From positions 1 through 64,000 of the forward strand of contig NZ_AJKI01000011.1 of assembly GCF_000259075.1 (NCBI RefSeq): DNA of 64,000 bases, in the 5' to 3' direction. The position numbers and the translations under genes are program-made. This DNA comes from Marinilabilia salmonicolor JCM 21150 (lineage in GTDB: Bacteria > Bacteroidota > Bacteroidia > Bacteroidales > Marinilabiliaceae). Under the pieces are notes generated by a model. That model was not told where the DNA came from. It searched no databases and saw only the letters and a program-made list of their open reading frames with translations. The first letter of the stretch is position 1. Each line of letters begins with the position of its first letter. Positions 55,360-63,171 of this stretch are shown here, piece by piece.

Positions 55360-57495
55360 TCAGAACCTTTTAAGCATCAACAACCCTGCAATAAGCACTG
55401 TAAGACCCATTAGATATCCGGCATTGACCAGTCCTGCGAAAGGCACCAGAAAAATCGCCATAAGGAAAGAACCTATTGCCCCTCCGGCCACGTCCCCCAT
55501 ATAAATAAAAGCAGCTGATTGCTCAAAACGCCCCTTGTGAAGCGAAACTCCAGCAACAAAAATAGCTCCTCCAAGCACTGCAAAAGAGAAAACCAAAGAA
55601 AATACAGCTACCGGGAAAAACCAATATCCGGCAAGAGAATCAAGAAAAGGAACAGACAACACAGCTAAAACCGACATCCCAATCAATAAGACAGGAAAAT
55701 AGCGGGCGCTGAAAAACCACACTTTGCGATGCCCTAACCAGGCACCTATCGCCAACCCTGCCATAAAAAAGGAGAATAAGAGCCCTGTTGCCTGAAAAAG
55801 ATTCCCCATCACCAACTGCCAGTAAAGAAGCAACAAAACCTGCATTCCTCCCAAAACCAATCCGGCAAGAAAAACCCCACCTGCACTTTTACGAAACAAA
55901 AGCAGTCCCCCTACAAACAATACCCCCAACACCAAGGCAAACCAGGACAACTTAACATCCCAGAACCCACTTAAATCCCTAAGGGCCAACTGAAACAACA
56001 CCGGACTAACCCGTGTATTCATACGAACATTACTGTCAATAATCTTTTCAACATCATCAATTTGCGACTGCAAAATCTGAATTGGAATAAACTCATCATT
56101 CAAAAATTTATTGTTTCTGCCCAAATCAGTGTGAAAGTCAAACCAACCGGCAGTGATCTCTTCCTTTGAAGCAACAAAAAGAACTTTTTCTCCTGCCCAA
56201 ATCCGCAAAAAAGGAAAAACATCACTAACAGTCTCTTCCAATACCATCAGAATCTGTCTTCTGGAATCAGACAACGAAGAAGAGTATTCAATCCCACCTG
56301 TCACAAACAAACCATCAGGTCTAAGGTTATCAGCTATCAGCTCAAAGAAATCATTGGTGTAAAAACGCGTAGAAGCCAGGTTTTCAGGGATGCCTCCGCC
56401 AAGCAGAACCACATCATAAATATTTTCAGCACCGTGTTTAAGAAATCGGTGTGGATCCGACTTAACAAACCTCACCCTTCCATAATCAGCGTCATTAAAA
56501 GAAAGAAGCCTCTCTTCTAACGATATGCGGGCCTGATCCGAGGAGACAAAATCTATATACAACCCTTCATATTTCATTGCTTCGGAAACCAATCCCGGAC
56601 TGGAATTAATTAACAAAAGACGCTTCGGAGAGGGATGCAGCATCAACGCCGGATTCAAATGCTCCGCACTTCCGGAGACAATAGTGGTATCCGCAATAAA
56701 ACGCCCCCCCATAAAGACTCCTTGCTCCCCATCATCCTCCCACACATCAACACTGCCGTGCGGTGAAAAAAAAGTTTCGGTTAAATTCCGGTCACCTGAA
56801 ACCATTTGACGCCCTGCCTCATATTGCGGCATAAAAAACAAAACCACAACCACAAGCAATCCCAGTACTGCCAACCCTCTCTTTAAAGGGCTCAGCACAG
56901 GTGCAAAAAGAAACAGGGCAACAAGTACATTGAGAACCACCAATAACGTAATGGCGGAAAAGGCATTCAACCAAAAAACCGGCACCAGATAAAATAACCA
57001 CCCGGCAACCAGACTCCCCCATTGTTCGGAAATATAAACCCTTTCAGTTTGCCGTTCAGAAGTTTGATAACTCAGGGCCGCAGAAAACCAGGCAAACATC
57101 ATTCCTGCAGGAAAACAATAAACAAAAGTCGCAAAAGCTGTAATCAACAACCAATCGGAGATACCCGCGGACAATCCGTCACCAGCCATCCAAAGACGGG
57201 CAAAATACAAAGACCAAAGCGACAATAATGCGGCAAATCCTGAAAACAATGGAAACAATCCGGAGTGTGACAACCTGAACCCCTTAAAAAACCGGGCAAA
57301 AAAAGCCCCAGCCCCGGAAAAGAGCATCCAAAACGAGAGAAAAACCCCAACAATCAACTCATTGACAACATACAATGACGAAAGCTCACGCAACAAAACA
57401 ACCTGGACCATCAGCATGGAAAAACCACTCACAAAAATCGCTGTACGTCCTTTAAATAAAGAAGAAGAAAGGTTCGGCTTTACAATATTCAACAT
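55360..57495 (-). CDS. Membrane-embedded spermidine-synthase-like protein
   Basis: 711 residues: N-terminal multi-helix membrane part (1-230), a spermidine synthase/Rossmann methyltransferase-like domain (about 240-480; FSPHGSVDVWEDDGEQGVFMGGRFI, LLLINSSPGLVSEAM, YDVVLLGGGIPENLASTRFYTNDFFELI), and a C-terminal multi-helix part (500-711). This is the fused membrane aminopropyltransferase-like family. The loop that is GGGxGG in true spermidine synthases is replaced by NSSPGL, so polyamine synthesis is doubtful. The MEMO-AMMECR1 gene lies 25 bases upstream, so the two are probably one transcript. Confidence 0.82.
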   Translation of the reverse strand: MLNIVKPNLSSSLFKGRTAIFVSGFSMLMVQVVLLRELSSLYVVNELIVGVFLSFWMLFSGAGAFFARFFKGFRLSHSGLFPLFSGFAALLSLWSLYFARLWMAGDGLSAGISDWLLITAFATFVYCFPAGMMFAWFSAALSYQTSERQTERVYISEQWGSLVAGWLFYLVPVFWLNAFSAITLLVVLNVLVALFLFAPVLSPLKRGLAVLGLLVVVVLFFMPQYEAGRQMVSGDRNLTETFFSPHGSVDVWEDDGEQGVFMGGRFIADTTIVSGSAEHLNPALMLHPSPKRLLLINSSPGLVSEAMKYEGLYIDFVSSDQARISLEERLLSFNDADYGRVRFVKSDPHRFLKHGAENIYDVVLLGGGIPENLASTRFYTNDFFELIADNLRPDGLFVTGGIEYSSSLSDSRRQILMVLEETVSDVFPFLRIWAGEKVLFVASKEEITAGWFDFHTDLGRNNKFLNDEFIPIQILQSQIDDVEKIIDSNVRMNTRVSPVLFQLALRDLSGFWDVKLSWFALVLGVLFVGGLLLFRKSAGGVFLAGLVLGGMQVLLLLYWQLVMGNLFQATGLLFSFFMAGLAIGAWLGHRKVWFFSARYFPVLLIGMSVLAVLSVPFLDSLAGYWFFPVAVFSLVFSFAVLGGAIFVAGVSLHKGRFEQSAAFIYMGDVAGGAIGSFLMAIFLVPFAGLVNAGYLMGLTVLIAGLLMLKRF

Positions 57496-57520
57496 TATAA
57501 AAAGTTATCCTGATAAGTTT

Positions 57521-58966
57521 TTAAACAGTTTTATCTCCAAAAACAAGGGCTTCAAAAGCAAAAATATTGGCATCTTTCCAACCATCCCAGCCAAGCCCTG
57601 CTTTATCCCGGGCACAATGTCCCAATAATTCTTCAAGGTTCCAACCCGTTTTTATGGCCACCTGCGGAAGAAAAGTTCCACTACGTCCGTTTTTCTCAAT
57701 GAGAATTCCATGCTTACCCGGAACAATCTCATCCACACAAGCCACTTTCACCCGCGGAGTCAGGACGGATATTTCAATGTCAACCTCATTCAACTCATCC
57801 TCTGTTACGGACTCAAAACGGGAATCATTCAAAGCAGCGGCAGCAGTCATTCTGTCTATTACCCTCCAAAGCGGCACATCATCACCAAAACTCCCGATAC
57901 ACCCACGCAATTCCCCACACTTATAGAGCGATACAAACGCCCCGGTGCCGATAGTCAGGTTTTCAGAACTCAGCTTTCCGGGGTCTTGCATAGTCTGCCC
58001 TGTCAAAGCCATTTTTAATGTCTGATGAGCCCTGTCAAGCAGCCACTGTTTTTCCTCGTTATTCAAAGAGAAACCAGCAATCTCCTTTTTTGTTTTGGGT
58101 AATCTGTAAACAGCCATAGCTCGATAGCCTACCACTCGTTCTTTATCGCCGACAGAGACATCTCCGGAATTGCCAAAATCAACCTCCTCCCATCTAATGC
58201 CACCGACATGCCTTGTAATGTTCAATAAGGTCAAGACAGACGACCATCCGCACATACTGGTTGAGAGTCCCTCAACGTTCAGTTTTCTGTTTCTTTCCAA
58301 CACCGACAACAATTCATCCGGATCATTCTTCAGCACCGCCTCTGCAGTATTGGCATCAACCTGCAGGGCCATTTCATAAGAAGGATAGTGAGAGAAATCT
58401 GTACTTATGACAAATAAATTCCCGGAGGTAAACCATTTTTCCAGAGTTTTTGCAATACGCGGAGTTACGGAAGCATCGTGTGGCCCAACAAGCAAAGGAA
58501 CTAATTTAAAAGGATGTTTGAGATGGAATTGCAAAAAAGGCACCTGCACTTCAAGAGAGTGTTCCCGGGCATGAACCTCAGGATCAGAAAATATCCCCGA
58601 TTCCTGCTCAACCAACTCGCCGGCAACGTCTGCATCCACCTCCACCGGTCCGAAGGGAGTCATAAAATCGCCCTGCATATACACTGCTGCACCATCAAAG
58701 GCGACACGGTGGCTGGAGCCTATAAGAAATATCCGCTCAATTTTGGCATCCTCCGGAATCTGATTAAAACCCGAAGCCGCAATTTTCCCGGAATAGACAT
58801 AACCGGCATGCGGAACAATAATGGCAGCTACCTCATCGTTCGTATCCCTTGGTTTGGCACGACTAAATAATTCCTTCAGATGCCCGTGCAGCAAACTTGC
58901 ATCATCCTCATAAAACATTCCGGCCACTGCCGGTTTCCTGTCTCTTTTCAGCATCTTCTCCTTCAT
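57521..58966 (-). CDS. MEMO-AMMECR1 fusion (AmmeMemoRadiSam proteins B and A)
   Basis: 481 residues from ATG 58966 (ATG 58954 is possible). Residues 8-290 are a MEMO domain of the extradiol-dioxygenase-like fold, with all four metal ligands known from human MEMO1 in place: H53 (PHAGYVYSG), H86 (GSSHRV), H193 (DFSHYP) and C239 (TSMCGW). Residues 300-481 are an AMMECR1 domain with L353-RGCIG. In many prokaryotes these are separate genes next to a radical SAM enzyme (the AmmeMemoRadiSam set); here they are fused and no radical SAM gene of that type is in the window. Function of the set is not known. Probably co-transcribed with the membrane protein downstream. Confidence 0.93.
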   Translation of the reverse strand: MKEKMLKRDRKPAVAGMFYEDDASLLHGHLKELFSRAKPRDTNDEVAAIIVPHAGYVYSGKIAASGFNQIPEDAKIERIFLIGSSHRVAFDGAAVYMQGDFMTPFGPVEVDADVAGELVEQESGIFSDPEVHAREHSLEVQVPFLQFHLKHPFKLVPLLVGPHDASVTPRIAKTLEKWFTSGNLFVISTDFSHYPSYEMALQVDANTAEAVLKNDPDELLSVLERNRKLNVEGLSTSMCGWSSVLTLLNITRHVGGIRWEEVDFGNSGDVSVGDKERVVGYRAMAVYRLPKTKKEIAGFSLNNEEKQWLLDRAHQTLKMALTGQTMQDPGKLSSENLTIGTGAFVSLYKCGELRGCIGSFGDDVPLWRVIDRMTAAAALNDSRFESVTEDELNEVDIEISVLTPRVKVACVDEIVPGKHGILIEKNGRSGTFLPQVAIKTGWNLEELLGHCARDKAGLGWDGWKDANIFAFEALVFGDKTV

Positions 58967-59024
58967 TGAAATTTGATAAGCTAAAATTAATATCGAATGA
59001 AAACCCGATCTTATGCAATCCTTG

Positions 59025-59055
59025 CTAAAGTTACAAACATAAACTGCAGACTCAA
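59025..59055 (-). promoter_or_regulatory. Candidate promoter of the MEMO-AMMECR1 operon
   Basis: Leftwards TAACTTTAG at 59033-59025 and TTG at 59055-59053, 19 bases apart. One base departs from TAnnTTTG. Leader of about 55 bases to ATG 58966. Confidence 0.5.
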
Positions 59056-59140
59056 AAAAAAACAACCTCATTAATTCTCTCTATCCCCGCATATTAAAGG
59101 GACCAAAACATTTTTTAACGTCATTTTTTCTCTAAAAGAC

Positions 59141-59172
59141 TTGCGAGTTCCAAATGAACCCCCTATTTTTGC
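59141..59172 (+). promoter_or_regulatory. Promoter of tRNA-Lys
   Basis: TTG at 59141-59143 and TATTTTTGC at 59164-59172, spaced 20 bases, a full consensus match 22 bases before the tRNA 5' end. The clearest promoter in the window. Confidence 0.88.
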
Positions 59173-59194
59173 ACCGCGTTTGAGAGAAACGGAT

Positions 59195-59270
59195 GACTCA
59201 GTAGCTCAGCTGGTAGAGCACGTCCCTTTTAAGGATGGGGTCCAGGGTTCGAATCCCTGCTGGGTCACCA
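59195..59270 (+). tRNA. tRNA-Lys (anticodon TTT)
   Basis: 76 bases. Acceptor stem gactcag/ctgggtc with one G-T pair, D arm with gctcagctggtagagc, anticodon stem cgtcc/ggatg with loop cttttaa (anticodon TTT at 59228-59230), T arm cagggttcgaatccctg, discriminator A and encoded CCA at 59268-59270. It has its own promoter and terminator, so it is a single-gene unit. Confidence 0.98.
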
Positions 59271-59273
59271 ATT

Positions 59274-59312
59274 AAGAAAGCCACTCATTTTTTGAGTGGC
59301 TTTCTTGTTTTT
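59274..59312 (+). terminator. Terminator of tRNA-Lys
   Basis: 59274-59287 (aagaaagccactca) pairs perfectly with 59293-59306 (tgagtggctttctt), T5 loop, followed by gttttt. Confidence 0.92.
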
Positions 59313-59524
59313 CAAGCACCCCATCTTGAAACATCTACTGACAGAAATCATAACAAAACTCGCTCAAAGATCGTAATTTCGGAAAAAGAAATCTCTTTTT
59401 AAGATGGGCAGACAACTAACAAACAGCATCTTCTCCAACACCCTTCGTGGTGGCGACATACGTTTTCCGTGAACAGAAAAAAGAACTAAAAACTCCTCAA
59501 AGTATAATTCTTTCAAAATAAACC

Positions 59525-61030
59525 ATGGAAAACACACACATAATATCCCCCAAGCCACTGACTTTTGAAGTCATTTACCAGATTCTCGACAAAAATCAAA
59601 AACTGGAACTCTCAGACGAATCGGCCGGTCTTATAACTCACTGTAAAAATTGGCTGGATCACAAGCTGCAAACAGAAGAAGGCCCGGTTTACGGCATCAA
59701 CACAGGCTTTGGAGCCCTACACAATCGTTCGATCTCCAAAGCAGACTTGAGCAAACTGCAGGAAAACCTGTTGCTGAGTCATGCTTGCGGAGCAGGACCT
59801 GAAGTGCCTAGAGATGTGGTACGTCTGATGCTGTTGCTAAAGATACATGCGCTGAGTCTGGGCAAATCAGGCATCCAGCTTCAGACAGTTAAACGGCTGA
59901 TAAACTTTTTCAACAAAGGAATTGTTCCGGTAGTTCTGGAGCAGGGATCGCTGGGGGCATCAGGCGATCTTGCACCTTTGGCACACCTTTTCCTGCCACT
60001 ACTGGGACATGGAGAAGTATGGATCGAAGACGAAAAAATGGCCGCTTCGGAAATGCTCCAAAGACACAACTGGCAACCGGTAAAGCTGGAAGCAAAAGAA
60101 GGATTGGCGCTGCTCAATGGAACCCAATTCATGAGTGCCCATGCAGTTTTCACACTTCTTAAAGCTTTCCGTGTGGAACAGCAAGCCGACATAATTGCAG
60201 CTCTAAGCCTGGATGCTTTTAACGGACGAATTGATCCATTCATGGAAATGCTTCACACCGTCAGGCCCCATCCGGGTCAGATTGAAACAGCACAACACAT
60301 CCGTGAACTACTCGAAGGCAGCGAGCTCATCAACCAACAAAACAAAGAAGTACAGGATCCCTACTCGTTTCGATGTATTCCACAGGTGCATGGCGCAGTC
60401 AAGGACGCCATTGGATATGTGGCAAGAGTGGTAGAAACAGAGATTAACTCAGTAACCGACAATCCCATCGTTTTCCCTGAAGAAGAACAAATACTGTCGG
60501 GAGGAAACTTCCATGGAGAACCGCTGGCACTGGCATTAGACTTTCTGGGCATTGCTATGAGTGAACTGGCTAGTATTTCGGAACGACGTGTTTACCGACT
60601 CATATCGGGTGAAAGAGGATTACCTGTTTTTCTGGTAGCCAACCCCGGACTGAATTCCGGTTTCATGATTCCTCAATATGCAGCAGCCTCCATTGTGAGC
60701 CTGAATAAGCAAATGGCCACACCAGCTTCCGTTGACAGTATTCCGTCGTCTAACGAGCAGGAAGATCATGTAAGCATGGGTGGCAACGCAGCCACAAAAA
60801 CCCTGAAAATTGTACGCAATGTAGAAAGGGTGTTGGGCATAGAACTATTCAATGCCGCCCAAGCACTGGAATTTAGAAGACCTGCAAAAACATCTGTTTT
60901 TCTGGAGAATCTGATGAAAGAATTCAGAGAAAAGGTTGCCTTTGTACATGAAGACAAAATAATGTACATGGAAATCGAGAAAGCCGTAAACTTCCTAAGG
61001 GGTAAACCCACGGATAAATTCAGGTCTTAG
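59525..61030 (+). CDS. hutH: Histidine ammonia-lyase family enzyme
   Basis: Non-oxidative deamination of an aromatic amino acid, most likely histidine to urocanate. 501 residues. A145-S-G147 in GSLGASGDLAPLAHL makes the MIO prosthetic group; YGINTGFGAL, QDPYSFRCIPQVHGA and the ERRVYRLISG segment are standard. The selectivity position is S85-H86 (LLLSHACG), the HAL type; tyrosine lyases have His-Leu there. No hutU, hutI or hutG is in the window. The 3' end overlaps the convergent Spy-like gene by 11 bases. Confidence 0.9.
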   Translation: MENTHIISPKPLTFEVIYQILDKNQKLELSDESAGLITHCKNWLDHKLQTEEGPVYGINTGFGALHNRSISKADLSKLQENLLLSHACGAGPEVPRDVVRLMLLLKIHALSLGKSGIQLQTVKRLINFFNKGIVPVVLEQGSLGASGDLAPLAHLFLPLLGHGEVWIEDEKMAASEMLQRHNWQPVKLEAKEGLALLNGTQFMSAHAVFTLLKAFRVEQQADIIAALSLDAFNGRIDPFMEMLHTVRPHPGQIETAQHIRELLEGSELINQQNKEVQDPYSFRCIPQVHGAVKDAIGYVARVVETEINSVTDNPIVFPEEEQILSGGNFHGEPLALALDFLGIAMSELASISERRVYRLISGERGLPVFLVANPGLNSGFMIPQYAAASIVSLNKQMATPASVDSIPSSNEQEDHVSMGGNAATKTLKIVRNVERVLGIELFNAAQALEFRRPAKTSVFLENLMKEFREKVAFVHEDKIMYMEIEKAVNFLRGKPTDKFRS

Positions 61031-61529
61031 CTACTTTTTCAGGAGACAACTCATCACAATCCTCACACGAAGACTCCTTACCTTTTCGTATCAGGTGAAG
61101 CATTTTTTTCTTAAACTCATGCTCTGCACCATAAAGCTTTATTACCTGATCGATGGTAAGGATTTTTTTAAACTTTTCATGGTATTGCTTTTCCACACGG
61201 GCCTTTTCCACTTCATAGTTGATATAATTATCCACCGCCGTCTCTTTTTCAGAAGCACTCAACTCACTCTCAGAATGATAAAGCTTATTGATATTTTTCA
61301 TTTTTTCGTTCCAAAGCTCATCCATCTTTTCACTCATCTCGTTGTAGACAGGCCAGAATTTCTGGGCATCTTCAGCACTCAACCCTATGCGCTCAGTCAA
61401 AAAAGCAACCTTCTGTGATTTCAACCGCTCAATTCTGGATTCTTTATTATCCTCCTGAGCATTTGCAGGCACAACAAGAGCCTGTCCCACTACAAAAAGT
61501 ATTGCAATCAAATATTTAAAATGCTTCAT
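61020..61529 (-). CDS. Spy/CpxP-like periplasmic protein
   Basis: 169 residues: signal peptide MKHFKYLIAILFVVGQALVVPANAQ, then an all-helical charged domain (FLTERIGLSAEDAQKFWPVYNEMSEKMDELWNEK ... EVEKARVEKQYHEKFKKILTIDQVIKLYGAEHEFKKKML) of the LTXXQ/Spy type. Such proteins in Bacteroidota often follow an ECF sigma and anti-sigma gene, as here (42 bases after the anti-sigma gene). Role: envelope stress sensing or chaperoning, inferred. A C-terminal CEDC is present. Confidence 0.82.
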   Translation of the reverse strand: MKHFKYLIAILFVVGQALVVPANAQEDNKESRIERLKSQKVAFLTERIGLSAEDAQKFWPVYNEMSEKMDELWNEKMKNINKLYHSESELSASEKETAVDNYINYEVEKARVEKQYHEKFKKILTIDQVIKLYGAEHEFKKKMLHLIRKGKESSCEDCDELSPEKVAKT

Positions 61530-61571
61530 GACTCAGTTTTTATCGTATGAAAAAATTATTGGAAAGAATGG

Positions 61572-61991
61572 TTATTCAAAATAAGTAACAGCAGCCAACT
61601 CTTCTTCAGAGAATGTTCCATAAAAAACAGAATCGGGCGCCAGGACAATGTCAGCACCTTCAGTCAGAATAAGTTCATTAATATCCTTTTCGTCAACAAT
61701 CAATGCCAGAGAATTAATAAAGTCATCTTCCTCAGAAGTGGATTGTGTAACACCGGCATCACCGGGAAATAGTTTTGGCACCTGGTAATACAAAAGAGCA
61801 ATAATCACGAACGCTGCGGCCATAGCCAACCAGGGTTTAACAACTGAGATTACGGAACCTACTTTATCCCCGGCAACCTCTGCTGCTGACTCTGCCTCTA
61901 TTTTTTTCAGCATACGAGTCTCAAAATCCCCAAAATAATTTTCAGGAACTTCAAACGGACATTTTTTATTTCCAAATAATTCTTCACTCAT
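61572..61991 (-). CDS. Putative anti-sigma factor
   Basis: 139 residues from ATG 61991 (the frame extends into the repeat upstream, rejected). A cytoplasmic N-terminus of about 50 residues (FEVPENYFGDFETRMLKKIEAE), one transmembrane helix (about 63-79, WLAMAAAFVIIALLYYQ), and a C-terminal part ending FYGTFSEEELAAVTYFE. Size, topology and place between an ECF sigma gene and a Spy-like gene indicate an anti-sigma factor; there is no zinc (HxxxCxxC) motif. Confidence 0.75.
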   Translation of the reverse strand: MSEELFGNKKCPFEVPENYFGDFETRMLKKIEAESAAEVAGDKVGSVISVVKPWLAMAAAFVIIALLYYQVPKLFPGDAGVTQSTSEEDDFINSLALIVDEKDINELILTEGADIVLAPDSVFYGTFSEEELAAVTYFE

Positions 61992-62026
61992 AACACTAAC
62001 ATTAACCCGGCTCAAAACATTTACTA

Positions 62027-62195
62027 AGTGTTTGTCTATAAAGTCCAACTTCTGCGTTATTGCTCAAAATCTAAATCCTCAAATACATTAGTATTCTGCG
62101 GTTTAGATTTTTCACACGCCTTGAATTTGAACTTTCTATCTCAAACACGTGAAAAACGCTTAGTTTATATACGAGCACTACTTAGAACATTTACA
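62027..62195. repeat. Palindromic extragenic element, family 1, copy B
   Basis: Begins agtgtttgtctataaagtcc; near-identical to 5897-6037. Its right end reads, in reverse complement, gttctaagtagtgctcgtat, so the ends are inverted as in the other members. It starts 35 bases upstream of the anti-sigma start. Confidence 0.9.
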
Positions 62196-62205
62196 GGCCC
62201 AAAGG

Positions 62206-62245
62206 TTTAACCTGCATTATTGACTTCGTCGAACTTCGTTTCATA
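62206..62245. repeat. Extragenic repeat family 3, fragment
   Basis: tttaacctgcattatt (exact match at 55021-55036) followed by gacttcgtcgaacttcg. Reverse complement matches 36807-36849. Sits between the family 1 and family 2 elements. Confidence 0.65.
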
Positions 62246-62299
62246 AATAATCTATTCTGTGCCCAACTATCTGCAAAATACAACCGTCCTCATAAAAGC

Positions 62300-62450
62300 G
62301 AGGCTTTTCCTTTTAAGGGTATCCAAAATATTTTTGTGTTTTTAAAAGGCCGAAGGTCTTTAAGCAATAGCCTGGGGCGTTGTCCTGGGCTGTTGCTATC
62401 AGGCTTTCAGCCTGTTTACATCTTACCTGCCTTATGTATAAGGTAGGTTT
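62300..62450. repeat. Extragenic repeat family 2, uninterrupted copy
   Basis: Same blocks as 7818-8090 but without the 103-base insert: ttttaaaaggccgaaggtct, gcaatagcctggggcgttg, tcctgggctgttgct, tcaggctttcagcctgttta, aggtaggttt. It lies immediately after the sigma factor stop. Confidence 0.85.
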
Positions 62451-62456
62451 AAACAG

Positions 62457-63008
62457 TCAAAACACTTCATCCTTTATAAATGCTTCTATTTTCCTCACTG
62501 CATGAAAATAGGAGGCTTTTAGCGCACCTACTGACGTTCCCAGAATATCGGACATCTGTTCATACGTCATACCATCAAAATATTTCATATTAAAAACCAA
62601 CCGTTGCTTTTCTGGAAGGGCCAGCAAACATTTCTGCAGTCGCTTTTGAATCTCATCACCGGTAAAAAGCGGATCTGATTCCACCTTATTGCCCAGCATG
62701 GTTTCTATATCAGCATCTTCATGAAGCAAACCCTCTTTTTTCTTATTGATGTAATTAAGCGTTTCATTGGTAGCAATCCGGTAGAGCCAGGTGTATAAGG
62801 ATGCATCACCCCGGAAATTGCCGATATGATTCCAGGCCTTCATAAAGGTATTCTGAAGCAGATCATCGGCATCTTCGTGAACAATTACCATTTTCCGAAT
62901 ATGCCAGTATAGCCGCTCCTTATACTTCTTCATGAGCAACGCCAAAGCCTCATTTTTTTTATTGGCTTTTTGCGCCAGATACAGTATTTCCTTATCGTGG
63001 GACTGCAT
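62457..63008 (-). CDS. ECF-type RNA polymerase sigma factor
   Basis: 183 residues. Region 2: ALALLMKKYKERLYWHIRKMVIVHEDADDLLQNTFMKAWNHIGNFRGDASLYTWLYRIATNETLNYI; region 4: ALPEKQRLVFNMKYFDGMTYEQMSDILGTSVGALKASYFHAVRKIEAFI. Likely regulated by the downstream membrane anti-sigma, although about 465 bases of repeat DNA separate the two genes. Typical of Bacteroidota envelope-stress or nutrient ECF units. Confidence 0.92.
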   Translation of the reverse strand: MQSHDKEILYLAQKANKKNEALALLMKKYKERLYWHIRKMVIVHEDADDLLQNTFMKAWNHIGNFRGDASLYTWLYRIATNETLNYINKKKEGLLHEDADIETMLGNKVESDPLFTGDEIQKRLQKCLLALPEKQRLVFNMKYFDGMTYEQMSDILGTSVGALKASYFHAVRKIEAFIKDEVF

Positions 63009-63100
63009 GAAAATTCACATTTATTTAGTTGCGAAGATAACAAGAAAACACAATTTAAGGGTTTGTTAAGCCCCTTTATTCCTATCCCAAAAAAATCAGC

Positions 63101-63109
63101 TACATTTGC
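63101..63109 (+). promoter_or_regulatory. Candidate -7 element of ychF
   Basis: TACATTTGC, full -7 match, 63 bases before ATG 63172. No TTG lies at 19-21 bases upstream. Confidence 0.5.
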
Positions 63110-63171
63110 ACCCTGATTTTTAGGAATCAGAGGTTGGCCCAGTAGTATAACACTAAAAAACACAAAATATA

